From NCBI GenBank assembly GCA_000733355.1, contig JNVV01000002.1, positions 62,001-126,000 on the forward strand: a stretch of DNA of 64,000 nucleotides. The letters are read 5' to 3'. Position numbers and translations under genes: made by a program. This document shows, piece after piece, positions 46,073-56,702 of the stretch (position 1 is its first letter; the number at the start of each line of letters is the position of its first letter). This DNA comes from Falciphora oryzae. Lineage: Eukaryota; Ascomycota; Sordariomycetes; Magnaporthales; Magnaporthaceae. A model generated the notes under the pieces. That model did no database searches and had not been told where the DNA came from. It was given only the letters and a program-made list of their open reading frames with translations.

Positions 46073-46764
46073 ATGAAGACCACTCTCATCCTCGCTGCCG
46101 CCGCTGGCGCCCTGGCCCAGAACCTCTCTGGCATGCCCGCCTGCGCTGTAAGAGCTTCCCTTCTGCCACTCGCACCATCCCAACCATCAATGCCAAGTGA
46201 ACTCTAACCACTAACTTCCGCCCCTCCCACCGCGACCAGACCTCGTGCATCAGCGCCGCCGTCTCCTCCGCCGGCTGCCAGGTCACCGACGTGGCCTGCC
46301 AGTGCGGCACCGCCGCGGCCCCCATCGCGTCCATCGCCGCCCCCTGCGTCCTCGGCGCGTGCCCCGCGGACCAGATCGGCAACGTCGCCGCGGCCGGCAC
46401 GGCCCTGTGCGCCGCCTTCTCGGCCACCACCACCAAGGCCGGCACCGCCACCACCTCGGCGTCCAGCAGCACCGTCAGCGCCACCCTGAGCAACAACTCC
46501 ACCACCGTCGTCGCCCCCGTCACTACCAGCGGCAGCTCCGTCACCCTCACCGGCACCAACGGCAACTTCACCCGCTCGACAGCCAGCGGCACCGGCGTGA
46601 CCACCGCCTCGACCTCCGCCGGCGGCGGCGGCGGCTCCAACAACGGCGGCACCACCGGCAGGGGCGGCGCCACCACCACCTCCAACCCCAACGCCGCCGC
46701 CACCCCTGCCATCCTCGGCGCCGGTGCCCTGGTCGGCCTCCTGGGCTTCGCTGCTGCTCTGTAG
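46073..46764 (+). CDS. CFEM-domain, GPI-anchored-type surface protein
   Basis: CFEM proteins are fungal cell-surface proteins, some of which bind haem or act in host contact. Exons are 46073-46147 and 46240-46764, giving 199 residues. A signal peptide (1-15, ending GALA) precedes a CFEM domain with the full set of eight cysteines (24, 28, 38, 45, 47, 61, 66, 82). Asp42, in the TDVACQC block, is at the position of the axial haem ligand in haem-binding CFEM proteins. A Ser/Thr/Gly-rich linker (about 85-175) suits wall exposure and O-glycosylation, and the hydrophobic C-terminus (AILGAGALVGLLGFAAAL) fits a GPI-attachment signal. The intron (92 nt, CTAAC branch) sits between the first two cysteines. 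Haem binding is inference. Confidence 0.94.
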
Positions 46765-47179
46765 ACGGAGTCTTGTCTTTGTCCTCTGCTTGCCCGCTAA
46801 ACAAAATACGAACGGTCGGATGGCGAGGTTTTCCTGGATGAAGGGAAACGCAAAAAACAACTTAATGATAATAATGAACAAGGCGAGGGGGATTTCTTGG
46901 GGGTGGCATTGCCTGGCTTTATGAGGAGGAATGCAATCCCGCACGACGCTCTTTGAAATGATTTTATACCTGAGATGCAGGGGTGTGTGGAGGAGAGACG
47001 TCGGCGCACAGAACCGTGTCGTCGACTTCGTGGAGGAGCAATGTTTCTTGCTGGCTTTGGGGATCACCTAAAGGATAGATAGAAAATCAAGCACCAACCT
47101 CTTCCTGAACATTGTCGATTTATGCTCGCTTGTCGGTCATGAACTCATCATACTCGTCTCCTCTCCCCAGCTGTGAGCT
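46765..47179. other. Convergent intergenic region
   Basis: 415 bp between the 3' ends of the CFEM and phosphopantetheinyl transferase genes; holds both 3' untranslated regions and no visible gene. Confidence 0.55.
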
Positions 47180-48286
47180 TCACGCCTGCGCCTCGGCAAA
47201 CTCCACAATCTCGTCCACAGTCACGTCCCTGAACGGCGCGCGCAGATCCATCCCCAGCCCGTCCTGCACCCTTCCCGGCGTCCGGACGGCGGTGCAGACC
47301 ATATAGTCCCTGCCGCCGAGCCACCCCAGGCACACGTTGGCATCCTCGACCTTCTTCCCCCGGAGCCAGATACTGTGTTCCGTCACCTTCCCCTCCTCCC
47401 CCTCGCCTTCGCCCGCCATCTTCGGGGGCGCGAACCCCCTGAACTCGAGCTCGCGCAGCCACGGCGCGACGAGGGCGTCGCCCGTCATCTTGACGAAGGC
47501 CTCGCGCAGGCACCACAGCGTGTAGAAGCAGCGCAGCTTGTAGTCGAGCAGCGCCTCGGGCGTGCGGCCCATGTCCTGCCTGTTGTTGCCGGTGGACAGG
47601 ACCGCGTACTTGAGGTGCGACGCCTCGGCCGGGCTGAAGACGTCGGCGTGCATGTCGACAAAGGCCGGCCAGCCGTCGGACGCCACGACGTCGTGGTCGC
47701 GGGGGCGGCGCTCGCCAGGCGAGACGACGTCGATGCCCACGTCGACCAGGTCGCCCGTGCCCTTTTCACCACTGCTGTCGGCGTAGCCGGCAACAGCGAT
47801 CAAAGCGACGATGCCGGCCTGGTGGCTGACGTTGAAGGCGACGGGCTGCCGCCCCGTGGCCTTGTCGACGAAGACGGGCTTGGTGCGGGCATCCCGCGTG
47901 ATGGCCGTCTCGCTCCACGGCACGGCTCCATGACGAGCCACGACGTAGTGCTTGAGCAGGTGCGAGACCAGCGACATCCTGGCGTCGCGCACAAAGACGT
48001 ACTTAAGCACGGCCGCGCGCTCCGCGGACGGGAGGAGGGCCAGGGCTCTCGACTACATTGTACGCTCGTGTATTTGGATTTTTATTTGATAGAGTGGGAG
48101 TTCTACTTGAGTTATTGCATGTTTCACCAAGAGAGCGAGGGGAAACAGGGACTCGGCGAAACATACAGCGCCGGGATGCGTCTCCAGATGCCGAGTCTCG
48201 GTCGCCTCGGGCCACAGGTTCCGCGTGTCGACGACCCACTGGACGATGGCCAGCGCGGGGTGGTCCGCTGTTGGTGATGCTGCCAT
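47180..48286 (-). CDS. npgA: 4'-phosphopantetheinyl transferase (Sfp/NpgA type)
   Basis: This enzyme moves the phosphopantetheine arm of CoA onto carrier domains of polyketide synthases, NRPSs and the lysine-pathway aminoadipate reductase. Exons are 48286-48167 and 48052-47180, giving 330 residues. The start region (ALAIVQWVVDTRNLWPEA) matches the fungal family. The join A|SRALALLPSAERAAVLKYVF restores the helix that reading through the 114-nt intron would destroy. Motifs are NVSHQAG (114-120), VGIDV with the metal-binding Asp148, and W220CLREAFVK with Glu224 and Lys228. An acidic Glu/Gly linker lies near residue 255. No synthase gene lies nearby, in keeping with a general-purpose enzyme that activates carriers in trans. 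Confidence 0.95.
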
Positions 48287-50964
48287 TCTGCCTGGTGTTT
48301 CTATTTACGGCTTGTCGTTCCGGTCGGTGAGTCGTTCTGGACGTTCTACTGTACTTGAACAAAAATCGGGTTTATGCAACTCGAGTCTTGTCGCAACGTC
48401 CATGGTCTTTCCTATTTGAAGTTTGCCCAAAGAGGTAATCACGCCACGTGACATGCACCTCAAATCCAAGATCGGACACGGACTGCGAAACCGCGCTTCT
48501 CCGTTTTGCCTGACGGCACTGCCGATGTGGCAGGCATAGAACCTTCACGCGCAGATCTTACGGTTACTCCTATGTGTGCTCAGCAGGCTGTCAGCAGTCT
48601 GGGCGGCACTGGGCACGCTGCCAGAGGCCTGGGCAACAGCTCGGCTTTGGAGGGAAACGGAAGGTCGTGCCGCATGGCATAAAAAAGATGCAGAGTGTGA
48701 GGTTTATTGCAGGAGCTCTAGACTTGGTGGGCAGCCAATTAATCCGGTCCGGCACTGGCGGGATATGCTTTTTACGCCAGGTGACCTGATCAATTGTCTG
48801 GGAAATATGAAGGGGGATAAAATAAACGAAAGCAAATCGAAAGAGACAGCAATCGCAGAAAAAGCGAGGCGGGCAAAATAGCGGGCTTCGTTGAGTGTGT
48901 GTGGGACGGCATCCCAGCCTTCGCCGCCATCGAGAAACACATCAGGCCACCGCTACAGCGGATGAAACGCGAGCACTCTGCACCACTCCAGCGGCCTTCC
49001 AGGGGCCCAGTGGACTCTCGAGGCCTGGACCGCCGATCCTGCGCCCACATTGGTCGCCCGCGCCAGTGGCCCATCCCTGCCCGCAGCGCGCCTTCCATCC
49101 TCCTCTGCCACATCACCAACTGGAGCCCCATCGGGACTGGGGATTGGCCCAGCAGTTCGCGCTCCTTGCTTCCGTGGTAAGGATTTGATCGGAAATATTG
49201 AGGGCAACGCAATTAATGGTGGTGCGCGATATAAAATCCCACCACCTCGTCCCACCCACAGCTTTTTCTCTTCCCTCCTTTCTCCCTCAGGTCCTCCCTC
49301 GTCTTCCCTTGGGGGATTCTCATCAAACACCGCCTCTGCTTTCGTCTACCTTTTTTTTTTCCTTGAGCCTCCTCTCTTCGGTGCCCCCGTTTTGAGAAGG
49401 AGCGGCTCGGAAAACATCGGTTCCTCGTCTGGTTCTCTTCCCGCCTTGCAATGGCCCTCGTCACTGTGGCGCGCCGGTCAGCCTTCACGGTCTGAACCGC
49501 CCCACGTTAGCTGACTTGCGGTCCGCAAGCACAAGCTCCCCCAAAAAGAAACCAGCACGCCCAGCAAACCGACAGACGCCATGACAAGCAAGCCACCACG
49601 TTTCGTTCTTCCCTCGGCTCCGCTCCTGTGATGGAGAGCAGGGGATCGCGAGAGTCCGCTGCGCGGGATCAAGCCAAGCCATATCACCGTCAAACAGAGA
49701 CTCCGTCCCCTGGTCCTTCAGCACAAGGACCGTCTGAGGCACCAAACGAGGAGAAACGATTCGTCACACACACCGCGACACACACAAACCACCACCTGCA
49801 CAACCACTGCTCCGCTGGAAGGACCCTGGGCCCCAATCGGCACCCCCCGTCTCTCCTGTGACCTCTCTCCGGGATCGCAGACGGGGCTGCGGGCCACCGG
49901 CGTCTGCCCGGGTCCTGAAGCGTTGTTTAGCATCCACTCCGTTCCTTTCAACCACCTGTTTCCGCAAAGGTGCAACCACAGCAGCTTGTCGCTTTCCGTG
50001 CCGCGCAAGGTCGAGCAAAAAAGAAGGCGCCGATTCAAACCGGCCCGATTTTTTTGCCACCTGCTGCGCACGAGCCGGCAATGCATGCACTGGGCATCCC
50101 TAAGGAACGTCGAGCGGGACTCGCCTCTTTTGGCTCTTTTTTGAGGGTCAGAATCGAAGCGCGAGTTGCTGGTTAGCAAGGTCAACAACTGCCTCCCCCT
50201 CTCCGCCAACCAGGGCCATTTCTCATGCGACCTGTCCGAAAGAGCGCGTCCGCTCCCCTGGGCGTCGATGCTGCTTTTTGTGTGACACGAGTTCCGGAGG
50301 ATGGGATTGTGATGAGGCTCACGCCGGGAAGTTTTGACGTCCTGCCTCGCGGAGGGACTTGTCCACCCGTACGCGAGAGCTCTCACTTTCCGCCACGCGA
50401 CCTGGACGGGCGCTTTTTTCTCGATTGAGGGGTTGAGAGAGAGAGAACAAACCGGGGTGAGAATGGGAAACGATGAGCCCACTTTCGAGTCGAGGATCTC
50501 GTTTCCTTTTTTCTCCTCCGATGAACAAAAAAAAACAAAACCCTGTGAAGCAACTTGGGATCTGGCTTCCTCTTTCTTCGGGAGAGTGGACGGCCTTTGA
50601 AACTGATGTGGAGGGTCCCTTGCGGATTGAGCCTGAACCTTTACGTGGTGCGAGGGATGTGATTCTGCGTTGACGGTGTGCTCCTAAGGCATTCTTATCA
50701 TGTGGGCAGACCAATACAGGCTCTAGATAGACGCAATACAATCATGATATTCATCATTTGCTCGCATAAGTTCTTCTCTTGAATGTGTTCCTGTGACTTT
50801 TCATGGTCTCCTTCCCTGTTCCTATTTCTTTTCCTGTTCCCGTTTCCTTTCTGTTCCTGTATCATTATCATATCTTTTAGGGCGGTGGTGCAGGCGAAAA
50901 TCCCTAGCCATCTCTCTTCAAGGAATTTTAAGTACAAGAACTATGTGCATTTCCCCAATGCTTA
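48287..50964. other. 2.7-kb intergenic region with an orphan promoter-like block
   Basis: No gene is recognisable. A forward TATAAAA at 49230-49236 is followed by more than 100 nt of C/T-rich sequence, like a strong fungal promoter and leader, but only short frames follow (longest with an ATG: 77 codons from 49631, no known motif). The rest holds the promoter of the phosphopantetheinyl transferase gene and the 3' region of the membrane-protein gene. Confidence 0.5.
49230..49236 (+). promoter_or_regulatory. TATA box without an assigned gene
   Basis: TATAAAA is followed at once by a C/T-rich tract (about 49240-49370). No start codon of a supported gene lies downstream on this strand until 53636. 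Confidence 0.4.
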
Positions 50965-52657
50965 TCAGCTGCCTTGGTTGTATCCCTCCACACCTTCGTC
51001 CTTGTAAACTGCCGGCGACTGGCCCCTCTCGACCCAGTCGTACATGGCACCCGTGCTACTGCTCTCGGCAGTGATGGTCGGCCAGCCGCTGCCGGCTCCC
51101 CCGCCTGCTTGACCTCCGCCAGCGAACTCACCGGCATCATCCCGCCTCGACTGCTGCCCCATCACACCGCCGTGGGCTACCGCCCCATAGCCCGCCGGCC
51201 CAACTCCTCCATCCCCCTCACCACCACCCATCGCCGGCCCCACAACAACCACTCTCCCACCACCTCCCCTCCGCCGTCCCCCCGGCACGGCAACATAACC
51301 CCCCGCGACGTCCAACCTCGTCGCGTGCGCGTTGCTCAGCGCCAACAGCGCCGCGCTGACCAGCAGCAGCACCATGACCACCATAGCCCCCGCCTGCGTC
51401 CAGTTGCCGCTGACGGCGGCGACCAGGTACACGCACAGCTTCGCCATGGCCTCGAGGTAGCCCTCGACGTGCGTCTGCGCGCGCAGCCACGCCGACCCCG
51501 CCACGGCCGCCAGGTCCGCCGCCGTGCCGCGCAGGCACACCTCGCGGCCGCCGGGGAGGGCGACGAGGAGCGAGACCAGGGCGGTGGCTGCGTCGGCGGG
51601 GGTGGGGAGTGGTGATTGGGGGTGATGATGATGGTGGTGGTGATGGCGGTGGCTGGCGGCGGCCTGTTGGCGACTGCGCCGGCGTTGCTGGCGGCGCAGC
51701 TGGGAGGCGGCCGTGCTGGACAAGGCGGCGGTGGACGTCGTTGATGGGTGCCGCGAAGGCGGGGTCGTTGGGGTTTCTGGAGGACGGGCGGCTTTTCGGG
51801 CGGCGCGCTGCTTGATGACCCATATGTTGAGGATGCGGGACAGCATCAGGGCGCAGATGCAGCCGAGTGCCCACCCTATAAAAGAGCTCTGCCTGTTAGT
51901 AACATAGGGGAAGGACGAAGGAGTCTGGTTGGTTTCTCACAGTCCTGTATCAGAGCCAGCAACACGATGGCAGCGATGGTGAGGAGTGGTCCAGTCAGGT
52001 AGAGAAGGTGCGAGAGCCAGCCGAGGTCCGGAAGCACCAACTCGTCAGGGTCGTCGTCGTCACCCTCGCAGTCGGCGGCCTCTATCCCGCCACCACCCAG
52101 CCCCAACCTCCTGCTCTTCCTCGCCGCCACGCCCAGCCCCGACGATCCGCCCCATCTATTCCTAGCGTTCCCTCTCCGCCCCCTGGGCGGCAAGGGCCCA
52201 ACATCAAGCGTGACCAGCTCGGCGTCCCTCGCGACGCGCTGGCAGAACTGCGACACGGCGGCATTGTTGACAGAAAACGGGGCCCGGGAGCCGTCGGGCC
52301 GCAGCTCGAAGGCGGCGAGCACGGGCGGCAGGCCCGTCTTGCCGGCCAGCTCGTCGGCGGCCTGCTGGTAGTGCAAGCCCGGAACCAGAATTAGGCTGTC
52401 GAGCCACGAGGAGCCGCCGGTCAGGGCGGTGCGCTGCGCGACGGTCGACAGGTCTGCCAGGGCCAGAAGGCCGCCCGCCGACAGCGACACGCCCGGGATC
52501 GGCGTCTGCGGTAGCCAGCCGGGGTAGAAGGCCTGTTGTCGGGACGGGTCCTGCGGTGGGGAGCGGGAGTGGCGTCCATCGTCGGTCAGCTGAACGGTCG
52601 CCTAGCGTAAGGGGATGGTGTGTGAGTGTGGTTGGTGCTGTCTCGACGCACCTCCAT
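50965..52657 (-). CDS. Unknown membrane protein, 525 aa
   Basis: I propose three exons: 52657-52652 (ATG GAG only), 52601-51941 and 51875-50965. The last intron has a clean CTAAC branch and TATAG acceptor and joins LLALIQD to WWALGCICALMLSRIL in frame. The first intron (50 nt) is less certain; it is needed because the long frame reaches a stop just upstream of 52601 with no suitable ATG. Two hydrophobic regions are clear: one at the exon 2/3 junction (about residues 197-240, YLTGPLLTIAAIVLLAL onward) and one around residues 370-405 (VVMVLLLVSAALLAL). Between them lies a basic, Pro/Ser/His-rich segment with eight consecutive His. The C-terminal tail is Gly-rich. I recognise no family and assign no function. 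Confidence 0.68.
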
Positions 52658-53635
52658 CTTCAGGCGGGTTCAGCCGCGCGAGTGACGCAGCCAGTCGGAG
52701 TGTTTCCCGTTTTGCTAGCGAGGTCGGGGAAGTGAAATCAAAAGGCTCATGGCATCCGGAGATCCCAAAGATGACCAGTTGTGGAAGAACTTCAAGATAA
52801 TTGTGAAAGAGAATTCCTAGGCATAATGATCGTCACGTAGATACGGCCTACCCCTTTAATCAAAGGCCTGGTGTCAGGCCAAGACTGTTGGCAGAAGACG
52901 TTCCACCCGACGTCACAGGCCATGAGACCACTGGGCGAGAGTGTGCCTGGCCCGGCTCGGCTTAAAGCCAGGCAACATGGGCAGGCAACGATACGGGATG
53001 GCGGCCTTTGATGGCTTCGTGGTCAGCCTGGGGTAGCAGCCTGTCTAATGCAATCCGTGGTATCCATGTCTCAGTCGAGCCCAGCGGGGCGAGTCTGCTC
53101 CGCGGTAGACCACCCGCAACACGGGCTATCCCAATCCCCATGGATATCACAGGCAACTTAGTCGCCGTAATAACACCTTCGAAAATGCGGGGAATGAGAG
53201 AAAACGCGCCTCGTGACGACATGCACCGTCGGGTGAGACGCGGCAGATCCCTCCCCGATGCCCCCTCCTCACAGGAATTCACACCACACGTTGGCAATCT
53301 GCAGCATGTCACAGGTTGGTTGACACAGATGGTCATCGTTCATTCACACCATCGAGCTTGACCTCAAGTCCGCGAATTGCCGGAGTGGAGCTTATCTGCA
53401 GTGGGGCCAATCAGCTGACCTCGATTTTCTCGTCATGCGGAGCTTGGAGGTGGGATTGAAGCTTTGAAGCTGCTCGAGTTGCCATCGACGACGACGACGA
53501 CGACGACAGACAGACAGACAGACAGCGCCACCCATCGACAAAGTTCAATCCGACCCTCCCTCCGGCCGGAGGAGAGAATGCCTCCCCAGGAGGACTAGAC
53601 ACACAGGGCAGCCCGATCCGAAACACCCACACACC
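52658..53635. promoter_or_regulatory. Divergent intergenic region
   Basis: 978 bp between the starts of the membrane-protein gene and the gene at 53636. It contains the (GAC)7(AGAC)4 microsatellite 110-150 nt before the right-hand ATG. No coding exon is seen. Confidence 0.5.
53487..53523 (+). repeat. Compound (GAC)7(AGAC)4 microsatellite
   Basis: Seven GAC triplets run directly into four AGAC tetranucleotides, within the promoter or leader of the gene at 53636. Confidence 0.88.
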
Positions 53636-55558
53636 ATGCCCCGGCCCCGCCTCGTGCTGCGGCGGCTCCTCCGCCAGGCCGCCCCGCGAGGGCACCTCCG
53701 GTCGTCGCCGGGGCGGCCCGCCCGGCGGCACGCATCCTCGCTCTCGCACCGCTCGCGCCCGAGCCTGCCCTTCCTCTCGAGCCCGCCGCCGCAGCAGCAG
53801 TTCCGCCTCATGACGACGGAGCGCCGCCGCTGGCTCAAGCACGAGATCATCATGACGGCCCGCTACACTCTCATCTTCGCCGGCATGAGCGTGTGCGCCC
53901 TGGCCGCCGCCTTCGTGCTGCGCGAGGAGGCCCGCGAGCGCGAGTTCCCCACCCCGCACGAGTGGTCCTTCATGACCCGCGGCCTGATCCGCGAGGCGCT
54001 CGCCCAGCGCGCCCGCACCGACGTCGTCCAGACCGACTGGGTCAACGTCTTCCAGCTCCTGCGCGACGCTGTCCGCCGCCTCGAGGACCCGAGCAAGGAC
54101 GGCAGGGGACTGACGGACGTCCCGCTCGGGGAAGACCCCCCGCACCCGGACGGCAGCAAGGACCTCTCCGGCCGCAGCGAGGAGTGGAGGCGGGGCTACT
54201 ACGACGCCCTGATGGCCCTGGCTAAGGCGTCGGAGCACGTCGAGGGCTTCGTGCTCGACACCACGCGCAACACCGCCTTCCCGCCCGAGCTGATGATCGG
54301 GCCGTCCAACCCGAGGCCCCGCCCCATCCCCCCTGGGTCCAAAAGCGCCCCGCGCGAGGAGGACTGCGTGCTCGCCTTCGAGGAGACGCCCGACGTGTTG
54401 TATCAGCGCCTGCTCGGCACGCGCGGCTTCACGCCTCGGCAGCGCATGGACGCCGCGCTGGCCTACGCCTCGTGGCTCGAGTTCAAGGGCGTGGATGGGC
54501 CCGCGCTGATCATGTACGAGGAGGCTGTGAACATCGTGCTGGGGAACGACCCATACGTCGGCAGGAGCGCGCCTAAGCAAAAGGGGGAGAAATCATCCCC
54601 ATCACAGAAACCAATTCTGGACCCTAAAATGTGGACGTTGGAAGACTCGGCCGGCCTGCCGTCCGCAAACCTCTTCACTTCATTAACATCCTACGCATCC
54701 TTCAGGGCAAGGCAGGGCGACGCCTCCTCGGCGCTACCAATAATGGTCTCTATTCTGAGGGCGCGACGCTCATTGCCCAGCCCTGGTGCTGAGGACGAGG
54801 CAGCATCCCGACGGCCGAGTCGTATTAGCAGGCCGGTGGCAGAGCGCGCGCTTCCGGAGAGGGTAGCGGACACAATAATCGGCGCCTTCAGCCCCCCTCC
54901 TTACCCGGAGGCGCCCGAGGACGGGAGCAGGCCGCCAGTGCGTGATTCCAAGGCGCTGTGCGAGGAGGCGGCGCTGCGCATGCACATCGGCGAGGTCATG
55001 TTCTCGGCACGCGGGCCCGCCGCCGCCACCGGTGCCGTTGCGGGCCGGCGCGAGGACGGGCTCGCGTGGACGCGTGAGGCCGTCGACATGGCTGAGGAGC
55101 AGCTGCACAAGCTCGTGGGCGGCAGCAATGACAGCGAGGGCCCAAAAGCACCCGGTAGTGGAATCGGCAGGGGAAACCAAAACGGCGGCGGCGGTCTCGG
55201 CGGCGCAATCGGACTGACGAACCCGTTCGCGGAGAAGAAGCTGGACCCGAGGGACGAGGCCAGAAACAGGTGTCGTGAGTGCCTGGCGGCCGGGCTGGAT
55301 AACTGGGCGGCCATGGTGGCACAACTGGCGCGCGAGGAGGAGGCGCGGCGGGTGCAGCAGGAGAAGCAGGGCGGCGGCGGCGGGTCCGGCAGCAGCTGGT
55401 TCAGTCTCTGGGGCGACAGCCGGGCCGAGGAGGAGCAGCGGGCGGGCCGGTGGGCGGCCGAGGAGAAGGTGGTGGCCGAGAGGCGGAGGAGGGCCCAGGC
55501 CCTGCTGGAGGACTCGGGCGCGCCGGCGAGCGGTATCATGTCTCTGTTTTGGGCGTAA
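53636..55558 (+). CDS. Probable mitochondrial single-pass protein with TPR-like helices
   Basis: A single exon of 640 codons. The first 55 residues are Arg/Ser/Pro-rich without acidic residues, a good mitochondrial presequence. One transmembrane segment follows at about 75-95 (YTLIFAGMSVCALAAAFVL). The remainder is hydrophilic and helical, with paired-helix stretches (YASWLEFKGVDGPALIMYEEAV; SLTSYASFRARQGDASSALPIMV; EAVDMAEEQLHKL; CLAAGLDNWAAMVAQLAREEEARR) like degenerate TPR units. The architecture (presequence, one TM, TPR-like domain) recalls Mgr3, an adaptor of the yeast inner-membrane i-AAA protease, but that is only a comparison of layout. My recollection is that some fungal relatives are labelled as a sugar permease; a single TM argues against any transporter role. 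Confidence 0.8.
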   Translation: MPRPRLVLRRLLRQAAPRGHLRSSPGRPARRHASSLSHRSRPSLPFLSSPPPQQQFRLMTTERRRWLKHEIIMTARYTLIFAGMSVCALAAAFVLREEAREREFPTPHEWSFMTRGLIREALAQRARTDVVQTDWVNVFQLLRDAVRRLEDPSKDGRGLTDVPLGEDPPHPDGSKDLSGRSEEWRRGYYDALMALAKASEHVEGFVLDTTRNTAFPPELMIGPSNPRPRPIPPGSKSAPREEDCVLAFEETPDVLYQRLLGTRGFTPRQRMDAALAYASWLEFKGVDGPALIMYEEAVNIVLGNDPYVGRSAPKQKGEKSSPSQKPILDPKMWTLEDSAGLPSANLFTSLTSYASFRARQGDASSALPIMVSILRARRSLPSPGAEDEAASRRPSRISRPVAERALPERVADTIIGAFSPPPYPEAPEDGSRPPVRDSKALCEEAALRMHIGEVMFSARGPAAATGAVAGRREDGLAWTREAVDMAEEQLHKLVGGSNDSEGPKAPGSGIGRGNQNGGGGLGGAIGLTNPFAEKKLDPRDEARNRCRECLAAGLDNWAAMVAQLAREEEARRVQQEKQGGGGGSGSSWFSLWGDSRAEEEQRAGRWAAEEKVVAERRRRAQALLEDSGAPASGIMSLFWA

Positions 55559-56027
55559 AAGGAGGGCGGCGGTATAGGGAATGCTGGTTTGGTCCACTGC
55601 GCTGGCTGTTTTATTATCCATATATATTGGGGACTTTACGGGCATACAGGATGTACGAGCAAAGCGCAATATATGAATTCACAGTCTGCATCCGTCGGAT
55701 GTACTGTCACTCTATGGAATATTAGCCTTGGTCTCGATATCCCAATTATATGAACTGAACGACCTCAAAAGCGACTCGGGACCGAGGGACTGGAAGTGAC
55801 GTAAAGGCGCGAGCGATTCGTCTGCCCCTGGACTCTGGAGTGTGGGGCAGCGGAGCACGGGCCCAGGGGAAGCTCCATCCAATGCGATCCATTGACATTG
55901 GCTGGCCTGCAGCACCGTAAACTCAACCTTGATTATTCTTACCATCACCTAAGCTCCCCGAGAAACCAACGACCCAAAAACAAGACGTGACCGAACGCGC
56001 GACACCCGATAAACCCCCAAAACAAAA
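55559..56027. other. Intergenic region
   Basis: 469-bp spacer between two + strand genes; it carries the promoter of the Mediator subunit gene. No coding sequence is seen. Confidence 0.5.
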
Positions 56028-56414
56028 ATGTCGACCGTCCCCACCGAGCCGCCCCCGCCGCCCGCCTCGTCGACCTCCAAGACGGACGAGGCTGGGGAGG
56101 CCAAGTACGGGGGCTACACGCGGTTCGAGCTCGAGCTCGAGTTCGTGCAGTCGCTGGGCAACCCGGTGTACCTCAACCATCTGGCGGCGCAGAAGCTGCT
56201 GTCGCAGCCGGCGTTTGTCGCCTACCTGGCCTACCTGCAGTACTGGACGCGGCCGCCCTACGTGAAATACCTGACGTACCCGGGCCCCACGCTCCGCAAC
56301 CTCGAGCTGCTGCAGCAGGAGCGTTTTCGTCAGGACATCATCAGCCCGGACCTGGTGCAGGGCATGATTCAGGGCGGGATGCGCGCTGCTGTCGAGTGGC
56401 ACAAGAAGACCTGA
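56028..56414 (+). CDS. MED31: Mediator complex subunit 31
   Basis: Med31 (Soh1) is a small conserved subunit of the Mediator middle module, which links transcription factors to RNA polymerase II. The frame encodes 128 residues without introns. After a Pro/Ser-rich start, the core runs from [22 protein letters not shown] through [18 protein letters not shown] to [11 protein letters not shown], the family's signature blocks. It ends with a helix ([13 protein letters not shown]). Its 3' end faces that of RPC11, 288 bp away. Confidence 0.97.
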   Translation: MSTVPTEPPPPPASSTSKTDEAGEAKYGGYTRFELELEFVQSLGNPVYLNHLAAQKLLSQPAFVAYLAYLQYWTRPPYVKYLTYPGPTLRNLELLQQERFRQDIISPDLVQGMIQGGMRAAVEWHKKT

Positions 56415-56702
56415 GCGAGGTGGGCCGGACGCGACGAGGCGTACGATCGAGGGAACACGGTATTATGCACAATGGCCGGCAGATTGGGTCCATCGTGATG
56501 TGCTGAATGCCTACCGCCTGTCTACCGTCACACGAACACCCCTATCGTTAAACCACGAGACCGTTATTTTCGCCGAATTCGCCAAATCGCCTGAACATTT
56601 TACTCAAAACCCGACCGCCACATCGCAATCAACCAAGCAGACCATACCGAACGCCCTGTCACCCCCAGGATAGTAGTCGCGAATGAAAAGGAGAACGACC
56701 GC

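Noticed and set aside
46073..48286. CFEM and phosphopantetheinyl transferase genes as part of a secondary-metabolite cluster
   Set aside because: There is no polyketide synthase, NRPS, tailoring enzyme or transporter in the neighbourhood, and the transferase type is normally a general enzyme acting in trans.
53411..54580. 389-codon - strand frame opposite the mitochondrial protein gene
   Set aside because: Composition is that of a GC-rich shadow, and the + strand frame has a presequence, a TM segment and helical repeats.
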